Below, in pieces: positions 1 to 9,392 of a stretch of 64,000 bases of DNA. This stretch comes from Isoetes taiwanensis (taxonomy: Eukaryota > Streptophyta > Lycopodiopsida > Isoetales > Isoetaceae): NCBI GenBank assembly GCA_021234155.1, contig JAJEKV010000002.1, positions 2,496,915 to 2,560,914 on the forward strand, read 5' to 3'. The translations under genes were made by a program, and so were the position numbers. The notes beneath the pieces were generated by a model. That model saw only the letters and a list, made by a program, of their open reading frames with translations, was not told where the DNA came from and ran no database searches. The number at the start of each line of letters is the position of its first letter. The first letter of the stretch is position 1.

Positions 1-43
1 CAGCTATATATCCCATAAACGATCATGTCTCAAAAATTGTTAC

Positions 44-187
44 CTTGCACATCTGAATAAGAGCACCTTCCATCATGTTCTGCCCACAAGTGACTTCGCC
101 TTGTTCAAATAGAGCCCTATCAAGGGACCTGATCACAGCTTCTGCAACATGTGATCCTGATGGGTCCATTGACAAACGCACAAATTT
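44..187 (-). CDS. Internal exon of an unidentified gene, possibly Pumilio/NOP9-like
   Basis: An open stretch of exactly 48 codons lies between a good acceptor (AACAAG before position 187) and a good donor (CAAG/GTAACA at 44/43), in phase 0 at both ends. It reads KFVRLSMDPSGSHVAEAVIR and ends GALIQMCK. The 'MDPSGSHVAEA' core resembles a Pumilio/NOP9-type RNA-binding repeat (a residue triplet on a helix next to a 'DxxGSHV' turn), but one exon cannot decide this. The rest of the gene would lie left of the window and, upstream, in 190-770, where I find no convincing second exon. Confidence is fair that it is a real exon and low for the family. Confidence 0.45.
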
Positions 188-776
188 CTTGTTAGAATGT
201 ATTCAAAAGGATGATACTTGAATGGTTGCATGACCCAAGAGATTGTCAAGAGCTAGACTGCATGAAGAACATCAAGCAAGATAAAAATGCCTTTTTTGAA
301 TTACATTGAGAGCATTTCCAATCAAAATTTTTCTTTCTTTGTGATCGCTGACAGACCGTTCAAGTTAGGTAGCCCCAGCAGACTCTTTACAAACCATGGC
401 GAACCTGAACCAACTTCAGAACAGATAGACACAAGGATTTGAACACAGAAAAACATGTTCGCCTGCCCTCAGAAAGGAGCTAGAATGCGAATATAAGATG
501 CAGAATATAAGCTAGACTTTGTCAAAAAATCATGCTGATTTACAACCTCAAAAATATCGATTTAATGTTGTTGCTTCAAACATCCTTCACCATTGGAACT
601 TTCATTGGGGTTTCATAGAAGAAATTCATGGCCCTTATCTGGCACAACGGAGATAAGATTCTGCAAATCAATGACCTGGAACAAAAGATGAACAATAACC
701 CATCTAGAACCTAACTTTATGTAGACTTCAATGGTGGTCTAGAAGGTGTAGCGAGAGTCCCTTGACTTATTATGAC
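188..776. other. Gap with no supported gene
   Basis: AT-rich, with stops in all frames. It could be the intron or intergenic DNA between the exon at 44-187 and the kinase relic that ends at 777. No repeat or RNA gene is visible. Confidence 0.4.
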
Positions 777-1860
777 TTATGGATAAGCATCGAGTAAAGC
801 AGATTCCTGACTTGTGAAAGCTTCAACAGAAGGCTCAGGCATTAAGCTCCTGAATAACTTGTCTTCCATGCTCTTTTTTACCAAAGCAATGTTAGGTCTA
901 TCTTTCTGCGTTACACGAGTACATGCTAAGCCAAGGTGAAACAATGTCATAAATTCATTCTCATCATAACAGCCTTGCAAGGCAGGATCAAGCAAAAGCT
1001 TTAATTCCTGTTTTTCCTCCTCAAATTTTCTCCTCACCCAATTAACCAGCAATATTTCTTCAACATCAGAGCTATGGGCGAGACTAAGAAGAAACTGCAG
1101 AATCTGTCAGTAGATCCTCATGGCCCTCGGCGGAAATAATCTCTAATACTAAAACTCCAAAACCGTACACATCATTCTTGGTATAAAGGGTATAATCCAC
1201 ACTTAATGAAGGATCCATGTATCCTCTTGATCCTCCAAGGCAGCTTACATACGTGGTTTCAAGGTTGTATCCCGGGGATGCCCCGTTTTTATATGCCAAA
1301 ATCTGAAACCTTGGTCAGTATATCCCGCATCTAGCAAAACATTATCGGGCTTCACATCGGTGAATAATTGAAGGATCTACTCCATGGTGAAGATAATCCA
1401 AACCACAGGCCATATGGTATGCTATTTTCACTCTCATCCGCCATGTTAGTACCATGTCCTTTGCCTCATGAAGCACACTGTCTAAGATTTCCCTTTGACA
1501 TAAACTCAAGCAATGAACATATGTTCCCTGTTTGCACACATGAACCGAGTAAGAAACATAGGTTTTATATAATTTAAAACTACAACAACATCATATTTCT
1601 AGCGTCAAGAAAAGACCAAGTTTTGTTTGCTAGTATAAAATTCTAAGATGGAACTTGCCTTTTTTCGTCCACGAAGCCTTTGAAATCAACAATATGTTTG
1701 GGATGAATTCTCTCCAAAATTCCAACCTCTTCAAGGAAAACCTTGGAAGAAATTCTAACATCTTTTCTTTCACGTTTCACGACCATGGCCTTGCCTTCTT
1801 TAGGATATCCCACATAGACAGGCGGTGCGAAACCTCCTTGTCCGATCACATTCCTCTCAC
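777..1860 (-). pseudogene. Receptor-like protein kinase, kinase domain, frameshifted
   Basis: The kinase subdomains appear in order on the minus strand but in shifting frames. The glycine loop is NVIGQGGFAPPVYVGY (1855-1790). The ATP-binding lysine follows in AMVVKRERK. The segment AYHMACGLDYLHH is followed by HR and then a one-base loss that breaks the HRDVKPDN catalytic loop (about 1365). Next come a DFG region in another frame (about 1310), the activation segment GGSRGYMDPSLSVDYT, KNDVYGFGVLVLEIIS, and the C-lobe FHLGLACT..DRPN. The stop codon is at 777. This is a plant RLK kinase domain of the WAK/cysteine-rich receptor style. It would act at the plasma membrane, phosphorylating Ser/Thr. 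Several single-base breaks mean it is either a relic or an error-rich copy; substitutions inside the motifs are few. Confidence 0.8.
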
Positions 1861-1899
1861 TAAAATCTCAAAGTCATCTGTCTAACTTCGCAAGCCTCG

Positions 1900-2462
1900 T
1901 ATCTTCTCACCCGCAACTTACCATCGCCCGGAAAGGCCATATGTATCATAATACCACCATATCAAAAACCCTAAAATTACTCTGAGAACCAAGAACATAA
2001 CCTAGCGCCTCCGATGATGGCGAGAATGATTTTTTTTGGGAGAACATATGTGTGTTTACGCTCCTAGTTGATCGTGCATGTCCCGTTCCACGCAGGCCAA
2101 AGAAGTAATGCAATAGCCATAAATGCCCTCGCGAGTTTGCTCCACATCCCGGATTTATATTTGCGCCAGAATTGGGCCACTAAGCGGCGGCAAATCTAGA
2201 AGAGTGCAAATGTTGGTTTCTAAACTTGGATCGTCATCACATAGACGATCCAGGCAGACCAATTTTCCAATACAATCTTCGTCGTTGTAACAGAGAGCTC
2301 CACATCCTTGGTATCCCCTGCCGCCGTTGCTGGCATAGCATATCGCTGCCCCTGTGCCTAGGGCTGGATCATTAGTGCAGGTTTTGTTTCTGCAGGCTAA
2401 TCCATCACGGCAATCGGTTGTTTTGTTAAGGCAATGCCCTCCACATCCACGCCTGCGAAGGA
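1900..2462 (-). pseudogene. Membrane anchor and duplicated cysteine-rich ectodomain of the same kinase
   Basis: Upstream of the kinase, the minus strand encodes a cysteine-rich segment (about 2455-2190) made of two similar units. The first runs CGGHCLNKTTDCRDGLAC then NKTC; the second runs CGALCYNDEDCIGKLVC then LDRLC. Both follow CGxxC-x6-C-x5-C-x3/4-C, each followed by an acidic/NIC tail. A third, frameshifted unit starts NPGCGAN near 2145. A hydrophobic run (ILAIIGGA..) near 2020 would be the membrane anchor, then a basic juxtamembrane part reaches the kinase at 1855. A splice acceptor (TTCCTTCGCAG) stands just before the first unit, at about 2450. The signal peptide is not visible. I do not recognise the ectodomain as a named family. 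Confidence 0.55.
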
Positions 2463-2514
2463 ATGGGGCTGGATGACCGAGAGTTTACAGGCAGCAGCCA
2501 GTTTCGAGCAGTCA

Positions 2515-2612
2515 CCAGCATATGCTAGGCATATGCCGGCATATACCTGGATATGCCCACATACCCACATAAACGCGGGTTTGCCCCCCTAGGGGCAACC
2601 CAAAAAGTGTAG
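2515..2612. repeat. CATATGC-rich repeat ending in a palindrome, present twice in the window
   Basis: The stretch has overlapping CATATGC motifs (GCATATGCTAGGCATATGCC), then a spaced ATATGCCCAC, then a near-perfect inverted repeat GGGTTTGCCCC/GGGGCAACCC. The same order of motifs recurs at 41365-41452, ending in GGGTTGGCAACCCAAAAA. It looks like the terminus of a dispersed DNA transposon. No partner terminus was identified. Confidence 0.5.
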
Positions 2613-2640
2613 TTATACTAGAAATGAGAATATTACAAAA

Positions 2641-2751
2641 TTAAATTAACCGTTGTTTTCGACGAGTACGGCGTATCCTATTTCTTCTCGAGGGCCCTGC
2701 ACTTGACTGACTTGATGATGTAGCGCTTGTGTTTTCATTCGCCGTCTTCAT
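2641..2751 (-). CDS. Small open frame with a basic tail, unidentified
   Basis: This 36-codon frame starts with ATG at 2751 and ends with TAA at 2641. It has a Ser/Thr-rich first half (NTSATSSSQSS) and a very basic end (RRNRIRRTRRKQRLI). It lies just beside the repeat terminus at 2515-2612, so it may be the last exon of a transposon protein. No start context or partner exon is evident. A chance ORF is quite possible. Confidence 0.2.
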   Translation of the reverse strand: MKTANENTSATSSSQSSAGPSRRNRIRRTRRKQRLI

Positions 2752-3185
2752 AAATTAAAGAAGTTAGCAATAGCATCCCTTTGAGCAGAGTTGCATGAGC
2801 TAATAACAAGCATCAATAAAATTATTATTTTTTAAATTCTATAGCAAGGACCTCGGAAAAAACACGAGAGAAATTTATGTAGTAGAAATTTATGTCAATC
2901 CTAATAGTATTGCCAAATGAAATTATACAAGACTTTAATCCCGATTGCGCTAGACAATCTCTCTATTTGGTAACTAGAGGCAACTTTAGCATCGTAATAA
3001 ATACTTAGAGCGAAGTCTATTCGGCGGCCCGTCAACCTCGGCGGTGCACTCGCCTTGTGCGCCACCTCGGTTGGCAATGGCGCCTCGAAGTTTTTCGGTA
3101 GGAATTTCTCTGGCCAAACAATTATCTAATACGTAAATGTGTTTATAGAAGGCATACATGGCATGCTAGTTAGAACTAGTAGAAA

Positions 3186-3490
3186 TTATAATCCAAGAGA
3201 ATGTATTTTTTATCCCTACAGAAAACCACTTTGCAAAGATGCAATGGTCTATATACTTCAAGAGGATGTAATTTTTTTTCTCTACTGAAAACCACTTTGC
3301 AAAGATGCAATGGTCTAACTTTGGTGACAAAAATATGTGACTATATTTTCGTCACATTTATGACATAATATACATGAATTTTAAGAATTTTATGTGGTAG
3401 TTACAAAGGTTTAACTTTGGTGACAAAAATGACAAAAATATGTGACTATATTTTTGTCACATTTATGACAAAATATACATGAATTTTAAG
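3186..3490 (+). repeat. CACTA-like terminal and subterminal repeats, possible 5' end
   Basis: An AAGAGAATG motif followed by ATCCCTACAGAAAACCACTT occurs at 3194-3252 and, diverged, again at 3260-3318. Two copies of a GGTGACAAAAATATGTGACT block follow (about 3321-3395 and 3418-3490), each followed by a TTTTCGTCAC or TTTTTGTCAC motif. The CACTA terminus at 11819, read inward on the minus strand, also has ACAAGAGAAT, then CACTTTG and TGACAAAAA motifs. This block therefore looks like a degenerate opposite end of a CACTA-type element. Confidence 0.4.
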
Positions 3491-3657
3491 AACTTTATAA
3501 GTGGTTTCATTCCCGCCCAAACCAATGCCACCTACGAGAAAACAAGAAAAACAAAAAAGTCTATAGTTTGAGCACCTCTGAGAAGATACGAACGTGCCTC
3601 GGCCTCCTGGTAGAAGCTCTGCTGGAAGAGAAGGAGTTTTTTGGAAGGAGTAATTTA

Positions 3658-4401
3658 AAGGACCTTAAAATTTCTGAATGAAATTTTGAGCTGACCTGGT
3701 GGGTCACGAGCGGCGGAGCCGCGAGTGGCGCCGCAGTCTGCTCAAAATTTCATTCAGAAATTTTATGGTCCTTCAAATTCTCCGACGAAATTTTAACCAT
3801 CTTCAAATTTCTGCCCGATCCAGCTTCAAATTTCTGCGAGTTCTTGAGATCTGTAGCATTTTTTGCCTTTGATTTTGCTTTCTGATGTTCCTCAGTGAAT
3901 TTTAACTCACAAACGCGATTGCAGTAGTTTCTATCATAATGGGTTCTGCCGATCTTGTGACAGATCAAACTAGGGGGGCCCAGTGTTCTTTGTTTCTGCA
4001 AATCTTAGAAACTCCGGGCAATTTTGACATGGATCTGCCAAGCCCAGCTCTTTGTTTCTGCAAATCTAAAAACTCCGGGCAATTTTGACATGGATCTGCC
4101 AAGCCCAGCCGGATTTAGGCCGAAAATTTCTGCCAAGGCACTGAAGGAAACGGATTTAGGAAACGGATTTAGGAAGAAACTTTCTGCCAAGGCACTGAAA
4201 CGGATTTAGGCAGAAACGCAGAGGAGGGCAGAAACGCAGAGGAAAAGGGCAGAGGATTTAGGCAGAAATGCAGAGGAAACGTTGAGTGGAGAGGAGGGAG
4301 CGGCGGCGCCGCCCATGAAAATTGACACAAGGTCAACAGAGTTTTTCGCTATTTAAAAATAAGGTGAAAGAGGGCGAAATTTGAAGATGGTTAAAATTTC
4401 G
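3658..4401. repeat. Nested inverted and tandem repeats
   Basis: Arms 3658-3691 and 3740-3773 are inverted copies, 34 bp with one mismatch, around a 48-bp GC-rich loop. A second, perfect 26-bp inverted pair links 3786-3811 with 4376-4401. Inside it, a 61-62 bp unit is tandemly duplicated (3986-4047 and 4048-4109). Short GGATTTAGG and CAGAAACGCAGAGG units follow at 4130-4285. No coding capacity is supported. The architecture is that of a foldback/MITE-like insertion. Confidence 0.55.
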
Positions 4402-5525
4402 TAGAACAATTAGGTGTCAACGACCCGTTAGTTTCCTTTTTTGGCAAATTTTTCCTAGAACGGTGCAACGGGCAATATATTTTTTTCTTGTTCCTGCCAA
4501 AGTCGAGCACAGGAGGAGCCAAGAAGCATCAGGAGGATTTGTCAGGTGGGATTCATCCGAGTTTTTATTTTCTACTCAGCGTTTGTCTGGCAGCCAATGC
4601 AACCTCTTGTGAGCAATCTAGCTTCGTGTATAGTATGATTGGTATGATGGACACATCCTGTGTCTTGGTCTAAAAGCATGAAATGGTTATTTATTTGGCA
4701 GACCGCTGTACAATTTCTCACAATGACTTGGCTTCCGATAACCACTAACATCAGATTCACTAGATTTGCCAAAGTACATCCTGAATTTTGAATGCCAAAA
4801 TTCGAGACATCGATTGCTAGTAATAAGGCATTCTATACAAGACTCGAACGATCGTGCCATATAGCTTTTATTCGCAGAAGGGTTAATTCATTTCTAAAAT
4901 GCTAATCATATAGGTGCAAAATTATTGACCTGACTGGAATCTGCAGGTTACACAACCTCTTGCTGGTAACTATTATCCTGTGAGTTCTAATCCTCTGAAA
5001 TACCACCTCAGCCTATTTTACAAGTATTTTCTAATTGAAACCAAATCTCTGAGGTCAACCTAGGAACTCATTTGAAAGATCATAAGACAGACTTTTCTGT
5101 ACTTGTTGATAGACTTGTGGGAGCAGGAAGCATCACTGATGGCCAAATTGAAATTTTACTTCATAGGTATGGTGAAACACATGGAAATTACTTCTTCTGC
5201 GGATGTTCTTATGTTATTATTATGGTCTGCAAACTTAAGATATAAGCCACAAGCATGACATGATAACATCACATGCCTTGGGATTAGCACTACAGCAATT
5301 ATAAATACCTCAAAGAACTTCGCCTGCATCTTCCCTATTCTCTCATCATTCCGTATCATCGTATCCGGAGCATTATTGAGCTTAAAAGCCAGTTTTTCTA
5401 GCTTATAGTTGTGGATTACATCCTGCTGCATTGTCTTGGCCTATCCTTTATTGATGGTATCTCAAGAGGTTGTTGTCAAGTCTGTCCAGGTACTACATAT
5501 TTGATTAGATTTGTACCATATTGTC
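4402..5525. other. No gene seen
   Basis: AT-rich sequence with short frames in all directions and no family similarity I can read. There are no tRNA-like boxes and no clear repeats. Confidence 0.4.
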
Positions 5526-5612
5526 GTCGATTCGCGTAGCGAATCGACATTCTTGCTCAAGACGAGCATGCATGCATTGCATGCGTCGCATGCATGCATC
5601 GCATGCGTTTTG
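5526..5612. repeat. Perfect palindrome followed by GCATGC-rich tract
   Basis: Arms 5526-5535 and 5539-5548 are perfect 10-bp inverted copies around GTA. GCATGC and CGCATG motifs then recur to 5612. Just downstream, a CCACCC(G/A)(G/C)TGGGTGATGCT unit is repeated in tandem near 5777-5820. Confidence 0.5.
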
Positions 5613-5950
5613 GGCCGTTCGTCAGGTTGGGCGTTTGCTACTTATTGCAGAGTTCTTCATCGACGTTTCATCGGCGCTTCCTCTTCTCTCAGCAGTACCT
5701 TATTCTCTTTGAACCCACCCTCCCCTCCCCTTTTTTGTTTACTTTATTTTGTACAAGTTCTGTTTATCATGTTTTTCCACCCGGTGGGTGATGCTTTTTT
5801 TCCACCCACTGGGTGATGCTATTCTTTGGTATGTTTCTCGTTTGTTGTTGGTGATGTGCAGGTACAGGTTGGCGAGCGCCATCCGTTTTGACTTCTCCAT
5901 GCGCGGGTTTTTGGGAGCGATTCGATGCTTTACGTTTGTCTAAGCCCCTT

Positions 5951-6029
5951 GCCGAAGGCTTATCACTAGGGTTTTTCCTCGAAAACCCGAAAGGGCGGGG
6001 TTTTTTAATCCCGGTGATAAGCTTTCGGC
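5951..6029. repeat. Long imperfect hairpin
   Basis: GCCGAAGGCTTATCAC at 5951 pairs with GTGATAAGCTTTCGGC ending at 6029, with one mismatch. Inside, AAAACCC..GGGTTTTTT forms a second stem that looks like a bacterial-style terminator. In plant DNA it is more likely a small foldback element or the hairpin of a transposon end. Confidence 0.45.
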
Positions 6030-6904
6030 AGGTACATCAGCCACTCATCTATTAGCATTGTATCTGTTTTTGGGGTCCAAATGTTATAATTGGATTTTCC
6101 CTTTATTTTTCGTGGGTAGTTCGCATGTGTGCGGCTATCCACTGTCCACCATTGTAGAAATCTGCTGAGATGAATGAGAAGCCTATCTAGGGCGCTTTTG
6201 TTGGTTTCATGCGAGTCGCAGTGCAAGAATGCAAAGATTTCTGTAATATGTCCAGGTACTAGCTTTGTTGTTTCGCTCCTCTTCATGTTCCCTTAGATGA
6301 TGTAGATTGCTTTTGTACTATTTTGTGACAGAATAAACATGATGTAGTTCTAAGATTTTGTTGATGCTGTTTCAACATGTGATATATCGTTTGCTGTATA
6401 GATATCTGTGTCTTGCTTTGTGTTCATTGAAGACCTTATGTTCTAGATCTAAGCTTTAAGATATTCTCAATCTTCAAAGGATATGCCTCAGGTCTCTGTC
6501 ACCTGCCATTGCATATTTGTTTGGAAAATTTGAAGGATCAACTTCTGTCATAACAGGGTAAGTACCTGCGCTTTCAATTCTGTATGTTGTATGTTCAATT
6601 CACAGAAATCTTAAGACTAGCTGGCCAAGTGTTGTTTAGATCAAACTGTTATAAGGTAGAAGCTTTGTATTTACCTGCATGTAGTTAGAAATTACAGCAG
6701 CATGATGCAATCTAATGCACCAGCAGCATGATGCAATCCGATGCAAAACTTTCATGTTAACAGTTCTGATGCAGTTACTTCGATTCTTGAACTTCTCCCT
6801 AAACTCCAATGTTGTTTTATACAAAAGGTGGGTGTCAGCAACTCGTTTATTTTGCTTGCAGTTTTACTTGTGCATTCATAGCTCTGAGCTGCCAGCCTCT
6901 TTCG
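6030..6904. other. No gene seen
   Basis: AT-rich with stops in every frame. A GCAGCATGATGCAATC motif is repeated twice near 6697-6740. Nothing else is readable. Confidence 0.35.
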
Positions 6905-7023
6905 CTATGAGTGTGATAACGTGATTGGAATTTGTTGATTTTGAAGTGATTTGGCAAACTGTCCTAATGCACGGCCTAAAAGATCAACCATACAGATGTA
7001 GTGACCCTCATTAGTTGATTTAC
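6905..7023 (-). pseudogene. PPR protein fragment, downstream part
   Basis: The minus strand reads EGHYICMVDLLGRALGQF, then continues to a stop at 6905. The 'HYxCMVDLLGRaG' helix is a hallmark of plant PLS-type pentatricopeptide proteins, which act in organelle RNA processing. It continues, after an interruption of about 0.79 kb, the PPR fragment at 7811-8115. The end of the usual protein (E/DYW region) is not visible. Confidence 0.6.
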
Positions 7024-7028
7024 AGACT

Positions 7029-7810
7029 GAGAGTCACGGCTGTACATGGCAGCTGCATGTATGACTACAGAAAGAAGTGTGGAGAACATGAGTGGTGCAC
7101 TGCTACTAGAATTTGCTGCAGCTGATGTAGTTGGTGTTGTTTCCATAGACTGAAACAAGCTGAAGCAGCACCGCATAAAACTGGTGCCTGCACATGTAAT
7201 CCATCGCAGTATACTGGCCACCTGGCTTTTTATGGAGCTTAACATGGCTGCAATCAATGACTCCTGCCACATTTGGAAGACCTGTGATTTCTTTGAATCC
7301 TTCCATAATCTCCACAAACCTCTGTCCAATTGGGATGCTCACATACTTGGGGTAAATTTTAATAGCTAATGTCTTTGTGATCAGATTTGTCACCCTTGTG
7401 ATCATCCAAGGATCCATTTGAAACTTTGCTGCCATTACACGAACCTTATGCCCATGCCATATGGAATGTCTTGCCCTTAATATGAGGCTCAAGCTCATCA
7501 ACAAGTCTTGTAAAAAGAATATATGACATGCCATATATATGTTGCCATTGCGTGTCTAGGGGCTCAGAATCTATGTCCAAATCTCCTCCAGATGGTGGCA
7601 AATGAAGGAATGCCCTATGAATGGAGGTGTCCCATACATCATCAGTAGGACCAGTTAGAGCTGATCGCGCAGGCGCATCAGCTTCCGGAGAGTCACGGCT
7701 GTACACGGCAGCTGCATGTATGACTACAGAAAGAAGTGTGAAGAACATGAGTGGTGCACTGCTACTAGAATTTGCTGCAGCTGATGTAGCTGGAGTGGCT
7801 TCCATAGACT
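7029..7810 (-). mobile_element. Insertion with 123-bp terminal direct repeats and a Harbinger-like transposase fragment
   Basis: A 123-bp segment at 7029-7151 recurs almost unchanged and in the same orientation at 7688-7810. The pair brackets a minus-strand PIF/Harbinger (HARBI1-like) transposase fragment. The pentamer AGACT precedes the first copy (7024-7028) and closes the second (7806-7810), as a 5-bp target duplication would. PPR coding sequence stands on both outer sides. Either this is an LTR-like unit that carries a transposase piece, or a local duplication mimics one. Harbinger elements normally make 3-bp TTA/TAA target duplications and have inverted termini, which are not seen here. 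Confidence 0.5.
7106..7805 (-). pseudogene. PIF/Harbinger (HARBI1-like) DDE transposase, N-terminal part
   Basis: Two overlapping frames join by one frameshift near 7450-7530. The N-terminal part begins MEATPATSAAANSSSSAPLM and reaches LVDELEPHIKGKTF. The second part has ISIPIGQR-like YVSIPIGQRFVEIMEGFKE followed by LPNVAGVIDCSHVKLHKKP, where the D of IDCSHV is the first catalytic aspartate of the DDE_4 nuclease. The CRHQFYAVLLQ strand follows. The frame then runs into the repeat at 7151, so the second Asp and the Glu are missing. The protein cannot be active. Confidence 0.7.
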
Positions 7811-8115
7811 CCAGGTTGCCACATCTCGATTCGGCAAAAGATCAAAGAGCTTGCGAGAATCTTCTATGCTACCACATTTTGCATACATATCAATGAGGGT
7901 ATTTGCGATGTCCGAATCTATGTTGTAGGACCTGATTGTGTATGTGCCTGCCTTGGTCTATGGTTCCTGCATTAGCACATGCTTTTAAGATGCTTAAAAA
8001 TGTTACTCTATCTTGTTCCATCCCACTTTGTAGCATTTCCTTAAAACAACCTAAAGCATAAAGGGCTTCACCATGCTGCACATATCCTGTTACTGCAGTG
8101 TTCAGTAACAGTTGC
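7811..8115 (-). pseudogene. PPR protein fragment, upstream part
   Basis: The minus strand encodes TGYVQHGEALYALGCFKEML, then DRVTFLSILKACANAGTIDQ, GRHIHNQVLQ, a one-base frameshift, and ANTLIDMYAKCGSIEDSRKL ending RDVATW at 7811. This is a classic P-L-S series of plant pentatricopeptide repeats. After RDVATW the copy is cut by the insertion at 7029-7810 and resumes at 7023. Some 60-70 residues normally found between these motifs are absent, so the gene was also deleted there. Confidence 0.75.
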
Positions 8116-9392
8116 TTGCATCTGTATTAAATAAATGAGTTGATTCAAATAGAAAGATCATAGCATATCAGTAAAGTTGTTACGAGGTAAACAAACAAGT
8201 TAATAGCCTAAATCTATATGGACCATTTGGTAAGCCATGGCTACGCTACTGTTATAGCTTAGAGAAGGTGCTAATGCACCAGGGTTGCCTCAAAACCAAA
8301 TGTGGTCTTTGAACTTCTAGTTATATGGCACTGGAGAGAGGTTAATTCTTTTAGAACATTTTGTAAGCATAATGTGGCCATAGGAGTCGTGGAGAGTTGG
8401 TTAGACAGAGGTTTGATTTGGCTGTCTTAAACCTCGATAGAATGGCTGTGTATGTAATCATTGCAGTTTATGGAGTCAGAAGCTTTGCCCATGGGATTGG
8501 GCTACAGATGATTTAAATCGATTGCAGGAAACAATTCGACCAAGAAGAATTATGTTCAGTGAAGCTTATTGCACTAGCGGAGGTAGTTAAGGTTAGGTAT
8601 TAGGTTCGGATAATGGTGCACAATTGCCAAATTTTGAATTTAAATGACAACAGGTAGAGGCCATCAGTTGAAAAATTCAGCTCTTTTTGTTTGTTAATGG
8701 CCGTAATGGTGGAATGTGGTTTGCAAATGCCAACGTCCAAACATTTGCATGCACATTTGAGTTCCATGCTACAGCCGTAGACATCTGCATTACACAAACA
8801 ATCCATATGCAGATGCAGACACACGGGTCTTTCCATTTGAGACTTTGCACTCAAAGCAGTTTCAAAGAATAGAATAGAATAGAATAGTTTTTTTAACGTC
8901 CACGGAGAGGGCTTGAGATAACTTTTTACTCAGGCGTTTTGCATCTTTACCAGGCTCATATTTGCATAAGTCTTCTATTCTGATAATATGCATTAACCTA
9001 TTTTTGTTTTCTTATTCTCAGGTTTCTCAGTTTTTACCAAATGGTTGTATTCTTTATCTCGTCTTAGCTTCCTTTTCATTACATTCTGCAGTCTTATATA
9101 TAAGGTGCAGAAAGTGGATCAACATATGCATTAATTTTTGTTTAGGTATTAATACCATTGGAACTAAGTTGTATCCTTGATTTTTATTTAAGGATTAATA
9201 CAAAGGTGGGGTAAAACCATTAAAACGAAGTTGTATTCTTGTTTTTCATCTAAGCCTCAATACAAAGGTTGGAGTTTGAAAATTAATGTATTTGTCTAGG
9301 CAAATTCATGTCTATCATTGAGAATTTAAGTACCTTGTTAGGGTGTAAGTTAAGTTTATGTATATTTTAATGTTGTGTTGTTAAATGTGCAG
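8116..9392. other. No gene; pentanucleotide microsatellite at 8867-8890
   Basis: Only short frames are seen. (GAATA)n at 8867-8888 is followed by GTTTTTTTAACGTCCACGG. On the minus strand this reads as an A-rich tail leading into (CTATT)n, which is how a LINE or SINE 3' end looks. The same junction type appears at about 25945. Confidence 0.4.

Noticed and set aside
5970-6008. Bacterial-type rho-independent terminator (AAAACCC..GGGTTTTTT)
   Set aside because: It lies within a larger symmetric hairpin in plant DNA and no bacterial gene precedes it; plant nuclear genes do not use such signals.
7029-7810. Normal PIF/Harbinger element with terminal inverted repeats
   Set aside because: No inverted termini and no TTA/TAA target duplication; the repeats are direct and the flank is AGACT.
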